Assembly: GCA_020848815.1 (NCBI GenBank)
Contig: JADLHL010000203.1
Coordinates: 1 to 40,006, forward strand
Reading direction: 5' to 3'
Length of the DNA stretch: 40,006 bases
Source of the DNA: Chitinophagaceae bacterium
GTDB taxonomy: Bacteria > Bacteroidota > Bacteroidia > Chitinophagales > Chitinophagaceae
Part shown: piece by piece, positions 9,201 through 16,480 of the stretch
How the letters are laid out: every line of letters starts with the position of its first letter
How positions within the stretch are numbered: position 1 is the stretch's first letter
Notes under the pieces: generated by a model
Told to the model about the DNA's origin: nothing
The model's input: the letters and a program-made list of their open reading frames with translations, nothing else
The model's database searches: none
Made by a program: the position numbers and the translations under genes

Positions 9201-9435
9201 TTATGTGAAGCTCCGCGAAATCCGTTTTGGTTATACTATTCCTTCGAGCCTGTTGAAAAAAGTGAAAATTGCTAAGTCGGCCAACATTGGTTTGATAGTG
9301 CAAAACGCCTGGTTGATTTGGGCTACTACCAAGCAATACGGCATCGATCCTTCAGAATTGGAAGTGTTCTACCGCGAAGGTGGACAGCTCTCTGCCAGCC
9401 GTCAAATTGGTGGCAACCTGCGTATCACTTTCTAA
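6211..9435 (+). CDS. SusC/RagA-family TonB-linked outer membrane protein
   Basis: A 1074-residue outer-membrane transporter taking up large nutrients with its SusD partner, powered by TonB. Residues 1-20 are a signal peptide (cleavage after AIAIA). Residues about 23-100 form the carboxypeptidase-like regulatory domain (GKVTDKNGAPVAGATITEKG). The SusC junction motif LSEVVVTALGVKREKKALGYA follows at about 98-118. A plug domain (about 120-225) holds DILIRGVTGLGPQAPIFVVDG and the SVLKGPAATALYGQRAANGAVVITTKKG block. The rest is the beta barrel, ending with an aromatic residue (RITF). It is followed after 36 bp by its SusD gene. No glycoside hydrolase, peptidase or regulator accompanies the pair, so the substrate cannot be predicted. 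Confidence 0.95.
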   Translation: MRKMLLLVVALVSSWAIAIAQKVEVSGKVTDKNGAPVAGATITEKGTRNATMAEGDGSFKLTVAPTAKLVISATGFQSIEMAANGNLSVQLAAAESNLSEVVVTALGVKREKKALGYAVQEVKGENLTIAKSLDVSTSLAGKVAGVQLVGSPSSTFDNADILIRGVTGLGPQAPIFVVDGTITNQSAVIMDNVENVSVLKGPAATALYGQRAANGAVVITTKKGTRKKTSSVEVNLGVTFENLALVPPYQNQYAGGYSSSYTSVNSLGAGYLDAQGYYIFKYRPSVHPASWASFDGQRMLEYGADESWGPKIDGNLYRPYYSWYPGDEFGKMVPMTAQPNNIKNFFRTGTNLNNSIAFTSGSESHNIRMTYGNQSRSLIIPNANREQHQLGINSSFDVGKYLTISSDVTYTTNYTKGKPLEGYRLDGLNVTQNFNQWFQRQLDIEKMKTYRQPDGNLNSWNIGDPNSTGDYASYSKPQYWDNPYFVLEENYGTQRQSRLIGNVGLNIKINNHFNIQSYVRMNQYSNENDQRVASGGLNLDGYSIAQNQYREMNYETNLMYKNKFGEFSVDGLLGGNVRKNDYSQLSEATTGGLSSPNYFNIAASVGRPDISRGYEKKIVNSVYGKASVGWRDMIFVEGTLRNDWSSALPAESNSYLYPSLSSSFIFTELLKTSWLSFGKLRASYASVGSDLDAHSLDIAISNGSFYGANPSVSIGNQFRGGGIRPALTKAWETGIELRFFKRIGLDVTLYENNNTDQILPVDVSPASGFSTAQINAGNIVSRGVEVSINGTPVQSKNFTWEVSLNWARNRNEVKELAPGINTYLYATNRYDTRLEHRVGGEWGSYYGRKWRTDEKTGQTLIDQTGQPLYDINVKIGNVLPDWTGGMFNSFRYKAFDLTFSIDFQKGGLFYSETRNFNSGSGLSQETVGVNDKGFDWRDYPGSYTAAGGNTGNGGIRIPGIFANGPLAGQPNNRYISARAYWYTARQRQGSEVLLDGSYVKLREIRFGYTIPSSLLKKVKIAKSANIGLIVQNAWLIWATTKQYGIDPSELEVFYREGGQLSASRQIGGNLRITF

Positions 9436-9471
9436 TCAACACTCTTTTGAAGCATTTAAAACAGAAAAGAA

Positions 9472-10908
9472 ATGAAAAAACTACTAATACTTTTTGCAGC
9501 GGCTACCAGCCTGTACAGCTGCAACAAGTTTGATGATACCAACATTTCACCGGCTTTGCTTACGCAGGCTTCCACCAAAGCACTGCTTACCAATGCGCAA
9601 CGCTCCATGAGTGATTTGGTGTTGGGCAATACAGCCGCTGCCCGCCTGGGTGCACTGTACGTACAGCATTTGTCGGAAGGGCCATACCCCGGTTCATCTT
9701 TGTACAGCGACAGAAACCTCACGTTTACTGCATGGTACACCGGTCCGTTGTACGATTTGCAAACCATCATCAACTACAACAATGAAGGTTTGGCAGCTGC
9801 CAATGGCAACGGTTCAAAAAACAACCAGATAGCGGTAGCCCGTATTATGAAGGCTTACTACTATTTGCTGATGACCGATAAGTGGGGCGATATTCCCTAC
9901 AGCCAGGCATTGCAGGGCAATAAGGCCTATTCACCCGTGTACGATAAGCAGCAGGACATTTACACCGCTGTTTTTAAAGAGCTGACAGAAGCCGTTGCAC
10001 AAATCAATACAGGTGAGTCGAGTGTAGTAGGCGATGTATTGCTCAATGGCGACATGAATGCCTGGAAGCGTTTTGCCAACACCATTCGTATGACGATGGC
10101 ATTGCGCCTTACAAAGGCCGACGTAAACAAGGGTAAAGCTGAATACGCAGCTGCAGTAGCCGCTGGTGTTATTACCAGCAATGCACAAAACATTGCATAC
10201 AAATTCATAGCCGGCGACCCCAACAACTACAACCCCTGGTACAACAACTATTCTATCAGCAACCGTAATGACTATGCCATTTCTAAAACGTTGACAGATT
10301 ACATGGAGCCAAAAGCCGACCCACGGTTGAAAATTTATGGCGAATCGCTGAGCGGTGGTGTGGTAAAGGGTTTGGCCTACGGTCGTAACGTAGCGGTAAA
10401 TATTCCAGCTGCATATAGCCGCATTGGTGATGCTTTCCGCAGTCAGTCTTCTGCAATGCCGGTATTCAACTATGCACAGGTACTGTTTATGCAGGCAGAA
10501 GCTGCTAAGCTCGGTTGGGCTGCCGGTGGCGATGCCGAAGCAGAAGCCAAATACAAGGCTGCCATCAAAGCTTCATGGGAGCAGTATGGTGTGTTTAATC
10601 AGGCGGCTTACGATACCTACGTAGCGCTGCCGGGTGTAGCCTATGTAGCCGGCGATGGCCACAAGCAAATCATTACCGAAAAATGGGTACACCTGTACCT
10701 GAACAGCTGGGAGTCTTGGAACGACTGGCGTCGTACGGGTTTCCCTGTGCTTACTCCTGCTGTTGATGCGGTAGATTCTCGTGGTATTCCTTTGCGTTTA
10801 GGGTATCCTCCTACAGAGTCTGCACTGAATGGCGACAACTACAAAGTTGCTGTAACTGCCATTGGTGGTACAGATGATAACTACGGTAAAATGTGGTGGT
10901 TGAAATAA
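9472..10908 (+). CDS. SusD/RagB-family nutrient-binding outer membrane lipoprotein (SusD-like_2 type)
   Basis: A 478-residue surface lipoprotein that caps the SusC barrel and binds its substrate. The N-terminus is a lipoprotein signal with lipobox LYSC (C17), followed by NKFDDTNISP. The helical TPR-like body includes ARIMKAYYYLLMTDKWGDIPYSQALQG (about 124-150), the usual SusD tetratricopeptide region, and FNYAQVLFMQAEAAKLGW (about 331-348). The C-terminal part has KWVHLYLNSWESWNDWRRTGFP. The overall pattern fits the SusD-like_2 (PF12771-type) branch often paired with peptide or other non-starch transporters. It is in an operon with the upstream susC and ends at a strong terminator. Confidence 0.93.
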   Translation: MKKLLILFAAATSLYSCNKFDDTNISPALLTQASTKALLTNAQRSMSDLVLGNTAAARLGALYVQHLSEGPYPGSSLYSDRNLTFTAWYTGPLYDLQTIINYNNEGLAAANGNGSKNNQIAVARIMKAYYYLLMTDKWGDIPYSQALQGNKAYSPVYDKQQDIYTAVFKELTEAVAQINTGESSVVGDVLLNGDMNAWKRFANTIRMTMALRLTKADVNKGKAEYAAAVAAGVITSNAQNIAYKFIAGDPNNYNPWYNNYSISNRNDYAISKTLTDYMEPKADPRLKIYGESLSGGVVKGLAYGRNVAVNIPAAYSRIGDAFRSQSSAMPVFNYAQVLFMQAEAAKLGWAAGGDAEAEAKYKAAIKASWEQYGVFNQAAYDTYVALPGVAYVAGDGHKQIITEKWVHLYLNSWESWNDWRRTGFPVLTPAVDAVDSRGIPLRLGYPPTESALNGDNYKVAVTAIGGTDDNYGKMWWLK

Positions 10909-10937
10909 CCGGTGCTCTTTACAAATAACATGTATGC

Positions 10938-10974
10938 AAAAGGCTGACTCTCCGGAGTCGGCCTTTTGTTTTTT
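10938..10974 (+). terminator. Rho-independent terminator of the susCD operon
   Basis: A 13-bp stem (10938-10950 with 10955-10967, one G-T pair, AAAAGGC...GCCTTTT) with a TCCG loop, followed by GTTTTTT. Confidence 0.9.
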
Positions 10975-10981
10975 ATGGCAT

Positions 10982-11012
10982 AAAAAAAGAGTGCTTTGAG
11001 GAGCACTCTTTT
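10982..11012 (-). terminator. Terminator of the carboxylate-amine ligase gene
   Basis: An 11-bp perfect stem (10985-10995 with 11002-11012, AAAAGAGTGCT/AGCACTCTTTT), 6-nt loop, with a T-run on the minus strand. It lies 18 bp past the stop at 11031. Confidence 0.85.
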
Positions 11013-11030
11013 AGCAATCAATACATGTTG

Positions 11031-12137
11031 TTATTTCAAAAAACTGTCTTCAATAAAAGTGGTGACTGTTTTTAAATCGCCGCCGCTGGCTTCGTATACG
11101 GCTATTTGCCTGTCGGCACCGGTGCCCTGCTCCAGCATGCGGCGTATGTAGCCCACTGCATGGCGGCTGCCCAACGGGTCGAGCACATCATCTACAAAAT
11201 CGAGCAGTTCATAAATCAAAGCCCGTGTATTTACTTCAGCTTCTTTGCCAAAGTCAATCAGCGTGCCATCTATGCCATAGCGGCTGGCCCGCCATTTGTT
11301 TTCGTTGATGAGGGGGCGGGGGTAAATAATGAAGTTCATGTTTTGGCTGCGCAGCTTGTACAGCTTGGCGCATATTGCCTGAAACAATGCCGCAATGGCA
11401 ATGGTTTCATCCACCGTCATGGGTATGTCGCAAATGCGAAATTCTACCGTGTTGAAAAAAGGATGCACCCGCAAATCCCACCAAATCTTCTTGGCATTGT
11501 CAATGCAATTGGTTTTGATGAGCAGGTTTACAAACCGGTCATAGCTTTCTACATTTTCAAAATACTCTGGCAGGCCCGTACGTGGAAACTTATCGAATAC
11601 TTTGGTGCGGTACGATTTGTAGCCGGTGCGGCGGCCTTCCCAAAAAGGAGAGTTGGTGCTGAGTGCATACACATGGGGCAAAAAGTAACGGGCACTATTG
11701 GCGATGTGCATCGCAATGTCTCGGTTTTCCATACCCACATGCACATGCAGTCCGAAAATGAGGTTGCTGCGGGCAGCGTCCTGCAATTCATCAATCAACT
11801 GGCTGTAGCGGGCATGGTCGGTTATGAGTTGCATTTGCCAGCTGCTAAAAGGGTGCGTACCGCTGGCCGCTACCGATAAGCCCAATTCGCCGGCAATTGT
11901 TTTTATGGTTTTGCGCAGTGTACTAATGTCTTTGTAGGCTTCTTCTATGTTTTGGCAAATGTCGGTGCCTACTTCTACCACGGCCTGGTGCATTTCGGCT
12001 TTCACTTTATCCCGAATTACTTTTTGGCCTTCGGTTACAATGCGTTGATCGTGGCTGGTTAGCTCCTTGGTGCTGGGGTCAATCACCATATACTCTTCCT
12101 CTATACCCAGTGTAAATTGTTTGAAGGATAAGGCCAT
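11031..12137 (-). CDS. Carboxylate-amine ligase, YbdK / GCS2 family
   Basis: A 368-residue member of the glutamate-cysteine ligase type 2 family, ATP-dependent enzymes that join a carboxylate to an amine. TLGIEEEYMVIDPSTKEL (about 9-26) is the signature N-terminal glutamate/Mg-binding strand. EMHQAVVEVGTDICQNIEEA (about 48-67) and ASGTHPFSSW (about 91-100) are typical. FGLHVHVGMENRD (about 128-140) supplies metal-binding His residues, and WWDLRVHPFFNTVEFRICDIP (about 219-239) supplies the arginine-rich core. True substrates of YbdK-type proteins are largely unknown, and glutathione synthesis should not be assumed. The ATP-grasp gene upstream is on the same strand but has its own terminator (12218-12252), so this gene is transcribed separately. 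Confidence 0.88.
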   Translation of the reverse strand: MALSFKQFTLGIEEEYMVIDPSTKELTSHDQRIVTEGQKVIRDKVKAEMHQAVVEVGTDICQNIEEAYKDISTLRKTIKTIAGELGLSVAASGTHPFSSWQMQLITDHARYSQLIDELQDAARSNLIFGLHVHVGMENRDIAMHIANSARYFLPHVYALSTNSPFWEGRRTGYKSYRTKVFDKFPRTGLPEYFENVESYDRFVNLLIKTNCIDNAKKIWWDLRVHPFFNTVEFRICDIPMTVDETIAIAALFQAICAKLYKLRSQNMNFIIYPRPLINENKWRASRYGIDGTLIDFGKEAEVNTRALIYELLDFVDDVLDPLGSRHAVGYIRRMLEQGTGADRQIAVYEASGGDLKTVTTFIEDSFLK

Positions 12138-12217
12138 AGCAAGTGTAGTTGTGGATGATAAAATTCTCAGGTCTTGAAAATAGGTGACAATTGCGATATA
12201 CGTTTCAATGCTGCTTC

Positions 12218-12252
12218 AAAAAAATCCGCCAACGTTTGTATACGTGGCGGAT
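12218..12252 (-). terminator. Rho-independent terminator after the ATP-grasp gene
   Basis: Stem of 11 bp with one bulged base (12224-12252, ATCCGCC...GGCGGAT) and a loop of about 6 nt, followed on the minus strand by seven T residues. It separates the ATP-grasp gene from the GCS2-type gene. Confidence 0.88.
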
Positions 12253-12279
12253 GTATTTGAAAACAGCAGCATCAGCTCT

Positions 12280-13233
12280 TTAAAATAAAGCTTTGCCTGC
12301 GGCACTGTTTTTAATGTAGGCACCCCAGGTAAGGTTGTCTTGGCCGGGCACCTGTGCCATTGCTTTTTCTATAGCAAAATTGGCGGCGGTTTCTATCACC
12401 CAGTCAAAGTTTTCCTGACCTACGCTGTTGATGTCGGCATCGGGGGCGGGGTTGCAAAAATCAATGGCATAAGGTACACCATCGCGAAGCGCCAGCTCAA
12501 CGGTATTAAAATCGTAGCCGAGGTATTGATTGATGCGGAGCACAATATCTTCCATCAGTTTGTAACGTTCGGGGCTGGGGCTAAAGTCGGCCACATACCG
12601 CAGGTGATGCGGGTTGCGGGGCTCGTATGGCATAATGCGTACATGCTTGCCACCTATGCAGTAGCAGCGGTAGTATTCATCAAACACAATTTCTTCTTGC
12701 AGCAGCATTACCAGCTGTTCTGTTTCGGGGTGTTTTTGGTAAAAGTCGGCCAGGCTGTCGAGGCGGTACACATTCTTCCAGCCACCGCCGGCAAAGGGTT
12801 TCATGTATGCAGGAAAACCCACATAATCAAAAATGCCTTGCCAATCCATCGGGTAGGCGAGGTTAGTAAACGATTCGTTGCTGGTATCCGTTGGGAGTTC
12901 GTAAGAGGGCAGCAGCACGGTTTTGGGCACGGGCACATTTATTTGTGTAGCCAGGCAGTTATTGAAAAACTTTTCATCGGCACTCCACCAAAACGGGTTG
13001 TTGATAACGGCCGTGCCCCGCAGCGCTGCATTTTTAAGATATGCCCGGTAAAAAGGCACATCCTGCGAAATGCGGTCGATGATGACAGCATAATCTGTGG
13101 GTTCGCCCTGCATTACTTTGCTGATGCTTACCGGTTCGGCAGCAATGCCATCTATTTGTTTGCTGTTGATGCGTTCGATAACGCCGTAAGGAAACGAACG
13201 TTCTTTGCCAAAGAGTACGCCAATCTTTTTCAT
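12280..13233 (-). CDS. ATP-grasp domain protein (RimK/glutathione synthetase-like ligase)
   Basis: A 317-residue protein with the ATP-grasp layout: an N-terminal pre-ATP-grasp part (MKKIGVLFGKERSFPYGVIE), an ATP-binding subdomain with FPAYMKPFAGGGWKNVYRLD (about 144-163, the phosphate-gripping lysine and glycine loop), and a C-terminal half with LQEEIVFDEYYRCYCIGGKH and TVELALRDGVPYAIDFCNPAPDADI, the usual Glu/Asn Mg-ligand region. Family members ligate a carboxylate to an amine through an acyl phosphate. I start at the ATG at 13233, since the upstream start at 13302 would add 23 residues without domain similarity. It sits between queG and the GCS2-type ligase. A -7 box TAATTTTG lies at 13300-13307. 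The substrate is unknown. An amide- or peptide-like product made with the two neighbouring enzymes is an inference. Confidence 0.8.
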   Translation of the reverse strand: MKKIGVLFGKERSFPYGVIERINSKQIDGIAAEPVSISKVMQGEPTDYAVIIDRISQDVPFYRAYLKNAALRGTAVINNPFWWSADEKFFNNCLATQINVPVPKTVLLPSYELPTDTSNESFTNLAYPMDWQGIFDYVGFPAYMKPFAGGGWKNVYRLDSLADFYQKHPETEQLVMLLQEEIVFDEYYRCYCIGGKHVRIMPYEPRNPHHLRYVADFSPSPERYKLMEDIVLRINQYLGYDFNTVELALRDGVPYAIDFCNPAPDADINSVGQENFDWVIETAANFAIEKAMAQVPGQDNLTWGAYIKNSAAGKALF

Positions 13234-13299
13234 AAGTGCATGTTTGAGGTTTGGATAAGAGAGCCTTGCATCAAATATATCGGGCAAAAAGGGAAGCGG

Positions 13300-13307
13300 C
13301 AAAATTA
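13300..13307 (-). promoter_or_regulatory. Candidate -7 box for the ATP-grasp gene
   Basis: TAATTTTG on the minus strand is a perfect TAnnTTTG match 67 bp upstream of the chosen ATG (13233). The nearest TTTG is about 26 nt further upstream, longer than the usual spacing. Confidence 0.35.
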
Positions 13308-13325
13308 CCCTTCAGTTTCGGGTAG

Positions 13326-14273
13326 TCATTTTTCAAATGGCTCATCCGGGGCGCTTTGCAAAAACTGAATGTTCCTCCGGATGCCGGCATACTTCGACCG
13401 CTTGAGCGGCGAATGCCGGAAGATTTGTTTGAAGCTTTCTTCGGTCAGTTCTTCCCAATCTTTACTACTAAAATTAAGAATGGCCGGAATGGGGGCAAAC
13501 CCCGGCTCCTGATGCGGTTGTGCAAAACGGTTCCAGGGGCACACATCCTGGCAGGTGTCGCAGCCAAACATCCAGTTGTCAAACCGGCCCTGCATGCTGT
13601 CGGGTATCAGCAGCTCTTTCAGCTCTATGGTAAAATAAGAAATGCACTTGCTGCCATCCACCACTTTGTTGGGCAAAATGGCTTGTGTGGGGCAGGCGTC
13701 AATACAGCGGGTGCAGCTGCCGCAAAAGTCTTTGGCCAGTGGCGCATCGGGTTCCAGTTCCAAATCGGTAATAAGGGTGGCAATGAAAAAGAATGAACCC
13801 GATTGCTTGTGAATGAGGTTGCCGTTTTTGCCAATCCAGCCGAGGCCGCTGCGTTGTGCCCAGCTGCGTTCCAGCACAGGAGCACTGTCCACAAATCCAC
13901 GACCGTTAATGTTACCAAATTGTTTTTTCAGGGCTTCAAAAAAAGCATTTAACTCCGTTCTGATGATGTCATGGTAATCTTTTCCGTAAGCGTATTTACT
14001 TATTTTAAAATCACTTGTTTTCTGTTTGTGCCCGGGATAGTAATTTTTAAGCACAGTTATTACAGAACGTGCACCTGGCATCAGTTTCGTGGGATTTACC
14101 CGCAGGTCAAAATGCTTTTCCATGTAGTACATTTGCCCATGCATACCCTGTTGCAACCACTGCTCTAGCCGCCGGGCGTCATCGTCTAATGGCATGGCGG
14201 CAGCAATACCACAGTAGTTGAAACCGAATTGATGCGCCAATTGCTTAATGATATGTTCACGTGATGGTATCAA
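13326..14273 (-). CDS. queG: Epoxyqueuosine reductase QueG
   Basis: A 315-residue cobalamin and [4Fe-4S] enzyme that reduces epoxyqueuosine in tRNA to queuosine, the last step after QueA. The ferredoxin-like part has two cysteine clusters: DFCGSCTRCIDACPTQAIL (about 182-200, C-x2-C-x2-C-x3-CP) and WMFGCDTCQDVCPWNRF (about 234-250). The N-terminal cobalamin-binding half has YYMEKHFDLRVNPTKLMPGARSVI. Length is lower than E. coli QueG (379) because the C-terminal HEAT-like repeats are absent, which is usual for the short form. The gene ends 92 bp before the ATP-grasp ATG and is divergent from the DUF3857 gene at 14421. Confidence 0.94.
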   Translation of the reverse strand: MIPSREHIIKQLAHQFGFNYCGIAAAMPLDDDARRLEQWLQQGMHGQMYYMEKHFDLRVNPTKLMPGARSVITVLKNYYPGHKQKTSDFKISKYAYGKDYHDIIRTELNAFFEALKKQFGNINGRGFVDSAPVLERSWAQRSGLGWIGKNGNLIHKQSGSFFFIATLITDLELEPDAPLAKDFCGSCTRCIDACPTQAILPNKVVDGSKCISYFTIELKELLIPDSMQGRFDNWMFGCDTCQDVCPWNRFAQPHQEPGFAPIPAILNFSSKDWEELTEESFKQIFRHSPLKRSKYAGIRRNIQFLQSAPDEPFEK

Positions 14274-14420
14274 ACTTGTATAATGTCAGTTTTTTGAAAG
14301 GATAAAACTAATAATATTGCTTGCTACTGTTGTTGATAGTTTGGATATAATCCTGCTACGCAAAGTTTCGTTTTAGAAAATGGATTTGTAGATTTTATTG
14401 ATAGTGACTAAAGTGGTTTC

Positions 14421-16463
14421 ATGAAACAAAAGGTTTTATTGCTTATCATTAGTGTGGTTTGTAGTTGGAGCTTTGGGCTGGCACAAACCGGCACCACACA
14501 GGCGGAAAAGGTAGATTTTACTTTCGGAAAAATAACTCCCGAAGCATTTACACTCCCTGCCGATGCCATTGAAAAAGATGCCGAGGCATACATCCTGTGC
14601 GACAAAGGTTTCTCCTCATTTGAGGGCAACAGCAAGGGCTGGTTTACGCTCCGCTTCGAACGAAAAGTGCGGATAAAAATCAACCATGCCAATGGTGTAA
14701 GTGCCGCCGATTTTCAAATACCCTTGTACCAGAGTGGCAGTGCCGTAGAGCGGTTGACCGGTTTAAAAGCCATGGCTTTTAATATAGAAGCCGGTAAGAT
14801 TGTGTCCACCGAACTGACGGCCGATCAGGTGTTTACAGATAAATACAGCAACCGCCTGCAGTACAAAAAGTTTTCGGTGCCGGGGGCAAAAGCCGGTTCG
14901 GTGGTGGATGTAACGTATGTAATTGAAAGCGACTTTTTAAACAGCCTGCAACCCTGGGCTTTTCAGGGTTCGTACCCATGCTACTGGAGCGAATACGAAG
15001 TGGCTTTTCCTTATTTCTTTAATTATGTAACGCTGGCACAGGGCTATCAGGAATTTTATCAGCGCTCCAGCAGTGAGGTGCGCCAGCACTTCAACATCCT
15101 TGTGCCATCCGCTCAGGATGTAGGTAGCCGCAGCCAAATGGTGCGGGAAGAAGCCAACGTACAATTTACCCGCTGGGTAATGAAAAATGTACCGGCACTC
15201 CGCGAAGAAAATTTTACCACCTCACTTAAAAATCACATTGCTAAAATTGAATTTCAGTTGAAGCAATACCGCTTTGAAGGATCGCAGTATCAGGATGTAA
15301 TGGGCAACTGGCCTGCCGTAGTAAAAGCCTATACTGAGTCGGGGAGTTTTGGTGCCGATTTGTACAAAAACAATGGCTGGCTCGATGATGAATTAGAAAC
15401 GGTTGTTTCAAAAGGCGCATCCAAACTGGACAATGCAAAAGCAATAGTCAACTACCTGCAACAAAAATATTCGTGCAATGCAGGCGGAGAATTTTTGACC
15501 AGTAACTTAAAGGCAGTTGTGAAAGCAAAGGCCGGCAATGTTGGCGATATCAATCTGTTGCTTACTGCCATGTTGCACCACATCGGCATCAAGGTGCACC
15601 CGGTAATACTCAGTACCCGTGCCAATGGCTGGTCGCATGAATTTTATCCGCTTACAGACAGGTTTAACTACGTAATAGCCAAAGCCAACATTGATGGTAC
15701 TACTTACCTGTTGGATGCCACGGAGCCGGGCCTGCCTTTTGGAAACCTGCCGCCGCAATGCTACAATGGCCATGCCCGTGAAATAGCCGGCGAAGGGCCA
15801 GCGTTGTACATCAGGGCCGATTCGGCTAAAGAAAGAAAAGTGACCACTTTGTACATGAGCAATGATGATGATGGTAAATGGACTGGTATTGTTACGGGCA
15901 ATCTTGGCGTGTTTGAAAGCCTCCGTACACGGCGGTCTGCCAAGGCAGACGGCATAGCCACCGTAGCGGCACAATGGAAAAAAAGAGCACCGGCAGAGTG
16001 CAGCATGAGCGACCCAAAATTTGAGCACCTCGACAGTGCAGCACAGCTGGTAAAAGTGCAGTACAATATTACTCCGGAGTTAGATACAGATGCCGACTTG
16101 TTGTACATCAATCCATTGATGGGAGAGCAGTACAAAGAAAATCCATTTGCCAGTGCTACCCGCCGCTACCCGGTGGAAATGCCCAGCACCGTTGACGAAA
16201 TGTTTGTAGCCAACATAGAAGTGCCGGCAGGCTATACAGTGGAAGAAATACCCAAGAGTGCAAAAATCAATTTGTTTGATGAAGATGGATTTTATGAATA
16301 CATCATTCATGCAGATGCCAACCGCATCATGCTGCGCAGCAGGCTGGTGATACGCAAAGCAGAATTTCCGGCAGAAGACTATGAAAGCCTGCGGGAGTTT
16401 TTTAGTTATGTGGTAAAAAAGCAGGCAGAGTCCATCGTATTCAGAAAAAAACCGAAGGCATAA
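14421..16463 (+). CDS. DUF3857/transglutaminase-like secreted protein with a degenerate catalytic triad
   Basis: A 680-residue exported protein: signal peptide 1-21 (cleavage after FGLA), DUF3857 domain about 50-230, then a transglutaminase-like domain about 330-440. Where active members have a GDC motif and a following FNH, this one reads AGNVGDINLLL (about 370-380) and RFNYVIAKA (about 414-422). The catalytic Cys is therefore Val and the His is Tyr; the Asp in LLDAT is kept. It is unlikely to be a working protease or transglutaminase and may be a binding or scaffold partner. It is 17 bp upstream of a paralogue that does keep Cys and His, so the two probably form one operon. Family roles are poorly known; a cell-envelope function is inferred from the signal peptide. 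Confidence 0.85.
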   Translation: MKQKVLLLIISVVCSWSFGLAQTGTTQAEKVDFTFGKITPEAFTLPADAIEKDAEAYILCDKGFSSFEGNSKGWFTLRFERKVRIKINHANGVSAADFQIPLYQSGSAVERLTGLKAMAFNIEAGKIVSTELTADQVFTDKYSNRLQYKKFSVPGAKAGSVVDVTYVIESDFLNSLQPWAFQGSYPCYWSEYEVAFPYFFNYVTLAQGYQEFYQRSSSEVRQHFNILVPSAQDVGSRSQMVREEANVQFTRWVMKNVPALREENFTTSLKNHIAKIEFQLKQYRFEGSQYQDVMGNWPAVVKAYTESGSFGADLYKNNGWLDDELETVVSKGASKLDNAKAIVNYLQQKYSCNAGGEFLTSNLKAVVKAKAGNVGDINLLLTAMLHHIGIKVHPVILSTRANGWSHEFYPLTDRFNYVIAKANIDGTTYLLDATEPGLPFGNLPPQCYNGHAREIAGEGPALYIRADSAKERKVTTLYMSNDDDGKWTGIVTGNLGVFESLRTRRSAKADGIATVAAQWKKRAPAECSMSDPKFEHLDSAAQLVKVQYNITPELDTDADLLYINPLMGEQYKENPFASATRRYPVEMPSTVDEMFVANIEVPAGYTVEEIPKSAKINLFDEDGFYEYIIHADANRIMLRSRLVIRKAEFPAEDYESLREFFSYVVKKQAESIVFRKKPKA

Positions 16464-16480
16464 ACAAGCCATTACAGTAC

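Noticed and set aside
13371..13796. Long open frames opposite queG, gdh, the DUF3857 genes, clpB and the RND genes
   Set aside because: They are shadows of well-supported genes on the other strand, with no protein features of their own.
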